NCBI RefSeq assembly: GCF_000003815.2
Contig: NC_049997.1
Span: forward strand, 4,453,456-4,517,455
From: Branchiostoma floridae
Taxonomy: Eukaryota > Chordata > Leptocardii > Amphioxiformes > Branchiostomatidae
DNA: 64,000 bases
Direction: 5' to 3'
Position 1 is the first letter of the stretch. Each line of letters opens with the position of its first letter. Made by a program: the position numbers and the translations under genes. Shown one piece after another: positions 57,910-64,000 of this stretch. The notes below the pieces were generated by a model. The model saw nothing but the letters and a program-made list of their open reading frames with translations. It searched no databases and was not told the DNA's origin.

Positions 57910-59547
57910 TAACGCTACTTCACCTTTATCCAAAGACTAACCTATATCCGTTTGTTTAGAAATAAAACAGCATACGGATATCAAGTCGAGGGATGGTTTT
58001 ATACTGCAGTATTTTGAAAATATCACAATATGAAACCACCGTCCGCCGTTGGATATCCCTAAAAAGAAACGTTTTTGAAAACAACAGATATAGGTTAGCC
58101 CACTTATAAAGATGAACTACTCTCATGTCCCTAATAAACGTACCGGGACGTTTATTTTTTTCCCAGGAAAATTCCACCCGGTACGTTCTTATTTGGGACG
58201 GTACGTTTATTATTTTTTTGAAAATTGGGGCTTTGCTAACCAGGGACAACCGCATAATAAAAAGTTTGAGGTTTTCTGTCCATATGTCCGCGGTATTTTT
58301 GCTCAAAATTCACTATTTTTGGCCGAAGCGGCTCGGATTTCCCCTCCACTGTGACCCAAACACCCTAGCGATTATGTAAAATATCGGTCGATTTCGCTAT
58401 GAATGTACAAAATAAATGTTATTATTGGGAAAATAAGCCGCCACACTGACGTTTTGAAGCACAATTTTTTATATAAACAACTTTTACAGTCTCTATTTAC
58501 ATCGTAAATGAACACACTGATCACATAATTTTAGCATGTACAGGTACAGTTTATTTCCGACCATGTGGTTCCATGCGCTATCGGCAGCGTCAACGGGGCG
58601 GACGAATAATTCCTTCACATAAGAAACAACAATTAGAACCTTCTTTCCCTTGTAATGTGAGTTTTGGGGCCGCAAATTCTCCAAAAACAGCAGAAATCCG
58701 TCGGTAAAAATAGCTTTAAACTTGAAGAAAAAGACCGAAACTAGCACCCTGTTGCGCGGCAGATTCGAATCACTAAAATGAGGCCGTAAACGGGTGAAAA
58801 TGATTTTATTTCGGTGTAATGATGGGCACAAAATGTCATATATATTTTCAGAGTGTTGAATTTCAGAAATAATCATAAAATTTTCTAATTTTAGCGGTTT
58901 CTAGTGTCAAAATATAATCTGTAACATATTTAGTATTTGTGGCCTGAATGCTGGGCTACTTCACAGACGAGCTCTCACAAAAACTTTGTGAACAGTTTGT
59001 GTCCATTTTGGGAGTGTTGATGTGTGTTTTAATTGATGGTTATGTCTAAAACATATATGGTTGCGTACTTGGAGCTATATTTATAATGATTTTATTGATA
59101 TGCCAGTAATTTTAAGTAATGTACAAAAATATTTATTGATTACTTGCTTCAAGTTCTGAGTAGAAAATTCATGTATCATGTAAATTTTCACTTGTTGAAT
59201 TTGAAAGCACTGTTGGCCCCCGGTTAGGAGTCTGTATACCTTTCATTAGAAAATGGAGAAAATATTATAATTTGAATAAGATATCTATAGTTATTCAATA
59301 TTCATTATTCATACAGCTATATTTAACTGATTTGGTGATCAGGTATAAGTAAATAAAAATAACCTACCTGCTTATTATCTTCTTTCCCTTGAACAGAAGT
59401 ATAATGGACACAGTCTACATGTCAATTTGGTCATTTTCCGGGGGGTATGTTTATTCCGGGGGTATGTTTATTAGATTTTGAAGATTTGTCCGGGGGGTAT
59501 GTTTATTCCGGAAGGTATGTTTATTAGGGACATGAGAGTAGCGTTAC
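57910..59547. mobile_element. MITE of the GTAACGCTAGTTCACC family, split by a 1.4-kb insertion
   Basis: The left ~210 bases (TAACGCTACTTCACCTTTAT to GATGAACTA, 58119) and the final TAGCGTTAC (59539-59547) are one element. The second arm is cut inside GAACTAGCGTTAC, where the 58120-59538 element sits. Confidence 0.8.
58120..59538. mobile_element. 1.4-kb non-autonomous DNA transposon, TA duplication
   Basis: Inverted ends CTCTCATGTCCCTAATAAAC and GTTTATTAGGGACATGAGAG enclose 1419 bp. TA at 58118-58119 and 59539-59540 is the target duplication, confirmed because removing the insert restores the host repeat's end. Subterminal GTACGTTTATT/GGTATGTTTATTCCGG motifs repeat several times. A weak minus-strand frame (58493-58876) has no recognisable transposase. 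Confidence 0.85.
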
Positions 59548-61999
59548 CGTTAAGCATTGCTGGTCCCCTATAGTTTACCGTTAAGTGTTACCAGGATCCC
59601 ACCATGTGGATACGCCCTGGAAAGTTTCCAATGCAAACATTTAGGTGGGGGGTTACAATGTATGTCAGCTTGCTACTGTAGCTCCATTTGTGTTCCTGTT
59701 TACTCATTAACCAAGGAACCAACTATAACACAGGTGAAAATACAAAGTCTAGTACAACTTGACGTGTGTGTACATTGTTGTTGGGGATTTTTTTTCCTTC
59801 CTTCTACAGTGCTATTCAAATTTGTTCACTGAAAAGTATTACCTTGGTTTCATTCCTGTATTACTCTTAGTGTTGAGAAATTGTGGTCTAACAGGGCCCC
59901 AAAAAGGATGTACAAGGGACAATTCTCCTTCGTCAACCCAACCTTATATCAAAATGATTTAGGATGAAAGCTTGTTTATTTAGCTTGACAGGATTGGGTA
60001 GCAAATTTCGGCATCGGAGGGATAGGTTAGATTTTTTTGTCCTGAATACCATGGTCAGGTGCTAGGGCCTCTTCTGGATTGGGATAAGTAGTTCTAAGTA
60101 CAGTTATAAATGCCATCTCCGGACCCCCAGAAAAACTGTGTGCTAATTGGATATGCGGCCAGAAAAGGTGGGTATTATCTCATTCAAGCTAAGTGTTTAA
60201 GTCTGAAATATATGTTTGAGAACTTACAAGTAGAAACTCTGGATCAAACTGGTTGAAACTATTGATTGAATTTCAGTTCTAGAAAATCATCTAACTGAAA
60301 TGAAATCTAAGTGGAGTGAAATATAAAATTGAAAGCCTACAATATTGTACTCTGTTAATATATACTATATGCCAAAGTCATTGGAGAAGTTCTCACTTGT
60401 TTGACATATATATATTATCATTATATGCCATACAGGGTATATAGTTCAATGCTCTCCTGCTTTTGAAACTTGCATGTACCAATGTATAATGATCTGGCTG
60501 ACTTTCCCGAGGATGGATTTGGGGCAATGTTTATTTTTGAACAGACAGGTGAAGTCTTTTTTTATAACAAAGACGCAAATTTCTGTCTTAGAACAGATGG
60601 ATAAGTTATGGAGGTAGTCAGCTATACCTGAACAACAAAAAATCCAGTCTGCACGATTCAAGCTGTGCATGTTGCAGATCACATTTTTTGAGCCCTTAAA
60701 CTTAAAGCTGTGCAGTTTAAATTTGCAGATCAGATATTTTGAGCCTTGAGTCTCTGTGGATTTCAGCCCTATTGTCCCATATAGACATTACCTAATCATT
60801 TTCTACGTAACTGTCTACAAACCCAAGTGGTATTTGGGGAAAAACCGTCTACATTGTTCTGGAAAAATTTCACATTGATTTCATTTTCAAATTTTTCCAT
60901 ATTTTAGAGCTTATGAGTAACATTCTTTATTGCTATACATGTATGTGTGAACATTTCATCAGTTATGAATTAATGTAGTAATTGCACTATAAAAAAGACT
61001 GTATACCAGAAGTAAAACAGATTATCTATGAATATGATGATGCAATTTATAGATAGATTCTATAAGCGGTACTTTGCCGGACTATTGTTTTGTAATAGAT
61101 TCTGAATGAATCAAATATGTAGGAAAGTCTGATATTAGGTGAATATTTTGTTATATTCATGATAATTGAAAAAATTATGATATATTATAGATGAAAATCT
61201 TCCATGATGAAAGTGAATATGATGTACCGAACGTGTCATTCATACTAAAGAAACCTTTTGACGTATGTACACAGTTCCTCATAATACATTTTATATTATA
61301 CATGTTATCTAAAATTTAAACATGAAATGGCAATAAATTACAGAAAACCTTTAACTTCAAGGAGATTCATTTAAACTTACAATATTGTGATTCAAAGAAA
61401 ATACAAGCCTGTTGGCTTTAACCAAATATTGAAAGAAATATAATATAATTTTGGGCCCTTAGAAAACATTGAATTTCTTATTAATATTTGCAAAAAGTTG
61501 CTTGTTATAAAGACATATGAACCTGCAAAAGTCCAGCCCCCCCCCCCCCCCCCCAACTCCCATCATACACTTCATTAACAGTTGATAGAAATTGACAGAC
61601 ACATCTGCAGATGGCCCCCCTCCCTCAGGAGCCTCCTGTTACCGTAGCAACCCACCACATGCATCCATTTTCATTGGCCGGGATATAATTTCATTTTCCT
61701 CTGCTCCTCAGTCCATTCACAGATGGCGTAATGGAATTTTCCCCAAGGAAAAAAAATTACAAATCAAGTATTACCATTCGTGAGGTATTATATAGGATCT
61801 AAACGTTGGCTTGTGTTATTTTTTCTCCTTGCTGTGGTTAGAGTTTGCATACATGCGCATGCCATTGGCATTGCAAATTTCCTCAATTAGCCATCAGCGG
61901 CCATTTTTTATGCAGACGGCAGGGCCCATCATTTTTGCATGCAGGTCGGGTCGTCTGCCGCAATAACAGGCCCCCACATTTCAACACGGCAGCGCGTGA
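59548..61999. other. Intron or intergenic, no exon seen
   Basis: AT-rich DNA without a convincing exon or a delimited element. Only the poly-C run stands out. Confidence 0.45.
61537..61554. repeat. Poly-C run
   Basis: Eighteen consecutive C. Its length is likely polymorphic or uncertain in assembly. Confidence 0.9.
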
Positions 62000-62128
62000 C
62001 GTACCAATGAGATCACTCGGGCTGATGACGAGTTCGTTACAACGCGCAGCCAAGATGGAGGACGGAATCTAGATGCGGGGGACCCCTCCCCACCCGATTT
62101 TTTCCCGGACAAAAACAGGGCGTGTTCC
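62000..62128 (+). promoter_or_regulatory. CpG-rich promoter-like block before the 62129 exon
   Basis: A short block with several CG dinucleotides (GCAGCGCGTGACG, CAACGCGCAGCC) in otherwise AT-rich DNA. It also has a YY1-like CCAAGATGGAGG and ACCAAT. It ends just before a candidate start codon. Confidence 0.35.
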
Positions 62129-62243
62129 ATGGCGGACTATAGCATGTATATACATTTCTACAAGCAGGAACAGTGTGTCACGGTCGCGAAAAGTGGGCAA
62201 CGCTTTGCCGACGGAGTCATGCAAAATGGGGACTATTGCGTTG
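62129..62243 (+). CDS. First coding exon of an unrecognised gene
   Basis: ATG 62129 (context TTCCATGGCG) begins 115 bases reading MADYSMYIHFYKQEQCVTVA, then KSGQRFADGVMQNGDYCV, and ends at a strong donor (GTTG/GTAAGAAG) in phase 1. The preceding ~130 bases are CpG-rich, unlike the AT-rich surroundings, and include a YY1-like CCAAGATGGAGG and an ATTGG/CCAAT pair, as expected of a promoter. I do not recognise the peptide. The exon at 43278 ends in phase 2, so the two cannot be interchangeable first exons of one gene without a frame change. The rest would lie right of 64000. Confidence 0.5.
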
Positions 62244-63586
62244 GTAAGAAGTACACTCCCTATAGCTTTGTCCTGACTCATAACATAGCGTTTATCTCCA
62301 GATACTAGATTAATGCAATCCACGTCAATTATTGCACCAAATGTGCTACGTTAATTCATTAAAATCTGCAATATTTTAGAGCGTTAGCACCTAGATGTGA
62401 CAGAATATGTCCCAATTGTTACGCAGAGAATTTGGCATAATGGATTTTCAGGCGTTCCAGGTTTTATCATGTTTCGAGACGGTCCCCTGAGATTGGTTAA
62501 TTACGTGTTGACCTGCATTTGAATTTTTGGGGTGATGTTTATGCACGTCTTTTGAAGTGTTGGCTGTATTCGCACAATATGGGTTGTGAGATACAGGGGT
62601 GTCAATGTCATTCATTTTTATTCATAACATGTAACGTGCATTTTCCTTTGTGCAGTGGGGAGGGGGGCAACAATTTGTTATTGTTTAACACTGTCAGGGA
62701 ATATAAACTGTGATTTGAACAATAATACATTATATATATACTGTGATAATAATTCCATTTACATTTAACTGTTTTATTTTTATAAAGATCATATAGCTTT
62801 TTTTGCTATTGTGATTTCTGTAATGCTATTTTAGTAATAATATTGTAAATTGTAAATGTATAAAAAATAAAAAAGACAAATCTATATGCTTATTGAAAAG
62901 ATTTGATACATTATTTCACCTAACACCTAAAACTGTATTGTTATCATGTACCTTAATATTCAGATATTGTGATACCAAAATATACAGTAACTATATATCA
63001 AGTTGAACACTTCATAACATAGAATATTCTAGAAATCCATATTTCATATTGGTATATACAAGCATAACATGATGGTCATATTGCTAAAATATCTCATGTC
63101 AAGATATTATATGTAAACTGTAACCATAACCAAAAGCATTATTACTCCAGAATGATGTCTTTAATGTTATTCTCGGCTATAACAAGGTTTTTATGTTGTC
63201 TGGCTGGGCGGATAATTTGATAAGTGCTATTTGACAAGTTGTTATCAAGACCCAGGGTTTCTGGTACGTAAATTAGGTTCAGGATTTGCTATGTTATTAT
63301 TATGGATGATTTGTAAATTATGCAGGTGTTTGAAGACTTAAAAAGACATACATTTTGTTTAGCAGTCTTTTTTTAGAAAAAAAAAAATGCTTATGATAAT
63401 GAATTATTGCAACAGCCAAATGTTTTTATTGCAAATTTTTCTCAAAAGTACACTGTATTGTGCAAAATTATGCTTGGCTTCTTTTAGTCAGATTGGATGT
63501 TCAGATTTTAGTTTGTTTTTTTTTTCAAGTAAGATTTAGAAAATGCAGACCCTCAGCATTTTTGCTCATGATGCATAATCAACATC
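62244..63586 (+). other. Start of the intron after the 62129 exon
   Basis: AT-rich, with no second exon found before the next MITE at 63587. Confidence 0.4.
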
Positions 63587-63805
63587 TAACGCTAGTTCAC
63601 CTTTATCCATTGGATAACCTAATCGGATCCGTTGTTTTTCAAAACACCTTAGGCACATCAAGTCTACGGGTGGTAGTTTGAAACTGCATTATACTGAAAA
63701 CATGCACTTTGAAACCAACGTCTGTCGACATGATATCCTCACAGACCCTGTTTTTAAAAGCAACGAATATTTGATACCCAATGGATAAAGGTGAACTAGC
63801 GTTAC
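63587..63805. mobile_element. MITE of the GTAACGCTAGTTCACC family
   Basis: A 219-bp element with ends TAACGCTAGTTCACCTTTAT and ATAAAGGTGAACTAGCGTTA, the best-preserved inverted repeats of the family in this window. Confidence 0.85.
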
Positions 63806-64000
63806 CTTTTATTAGTTTTAAGTAGTCAATTGTCAAAGATTGTAATTCCAAATTTTGTCCACAAAGTCACAAAAATTATGCAGCAAAATTCCATCCGTTT
63901 GAGTTGTTCATTAACTAGTTGCAATTATTAATTCTATTGACCTTGTACTGTTCGTGCTAGCGTCCAATTATATTGACTTTGAGTGACTCCTGATCAGTGC

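Noticed and set aside
58493-58876. Minus-strand frame of 127 residues inside the 1.4-kb transposon, as a possible transposase
   Set aside because: No DDE/D or zinc-finger motif; low-complexity hydrophobic/basic text typical of AT-rich DNA.

Overview
The window looks like nuclear DNA of an amphioxus (Branchiostoma) or a close relative. The basis is intron-rich genes in an AT-rich background, a very high density of small inverted-repeat transposons, and a type II membrane protein with NHL repeats and a tyrosine-repeat tail, of a kind I associate with lancelet genomes. The species is inference. No prokaryotic features are present; a run of 100 N (44847-44946) marks an assembly gap.

Layout. (1) 1-5 kb: on the minus strand, the first coding exon of a gamma-butyrobetaine dioxygenase-like gene whose remainder must lie left of the window. 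(2) 6.3-7.1 kb: an intronless, GC-rich plus-strand reading frame of unknown function. (3) 13.8-19.7 kb, minus strand: a five-exon gene for a membrane protein with six NHL repeats outside and six to seven 35-residue tyrosine-bearing repeats inside the cell. (4) 21.1-29.8 kb and 31.7-38.9 kb, minus strand: two tandem paralogous genes for AAAP-type amino acid transporters. Each has nine coding exons with identical intron phases; I could splice both without a break (451 and 444 aa). (5) 43.28 kb and 62.13 kb, plus strand: two isolated first exons, each with a good ATG and splice donor, in different phases, so probably two genes. (6) 43-64 kb is otherwise intron or intergenic DNA full of transposon remains.

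Mobile DNA dominates the rest. Several families could be delimited to the base by terminal inverted repeats and target-site duplications: TA-type, TTA/TAA-type, 8-bp hAT-type and 5-bp CAGGG-type. Two cases are nested insertions that give a clear relative order. Retroelement remains include a 5S-rRNA-like SINE, a tRNA-derived SINE and several 5'-truncated LINE ends.

The most unusual signals are: short repeated fragments that all encode a reverse-transcriptase B-motif ([10 protein letters not shown]-like) in the introns of both transporter genes; several stray partial copies of transporter exons in the introns of those genes; a 133-bp identical tract between the paralogs that suggests gene conversion; and the C-terminus of one paralog supplied by a repeat.
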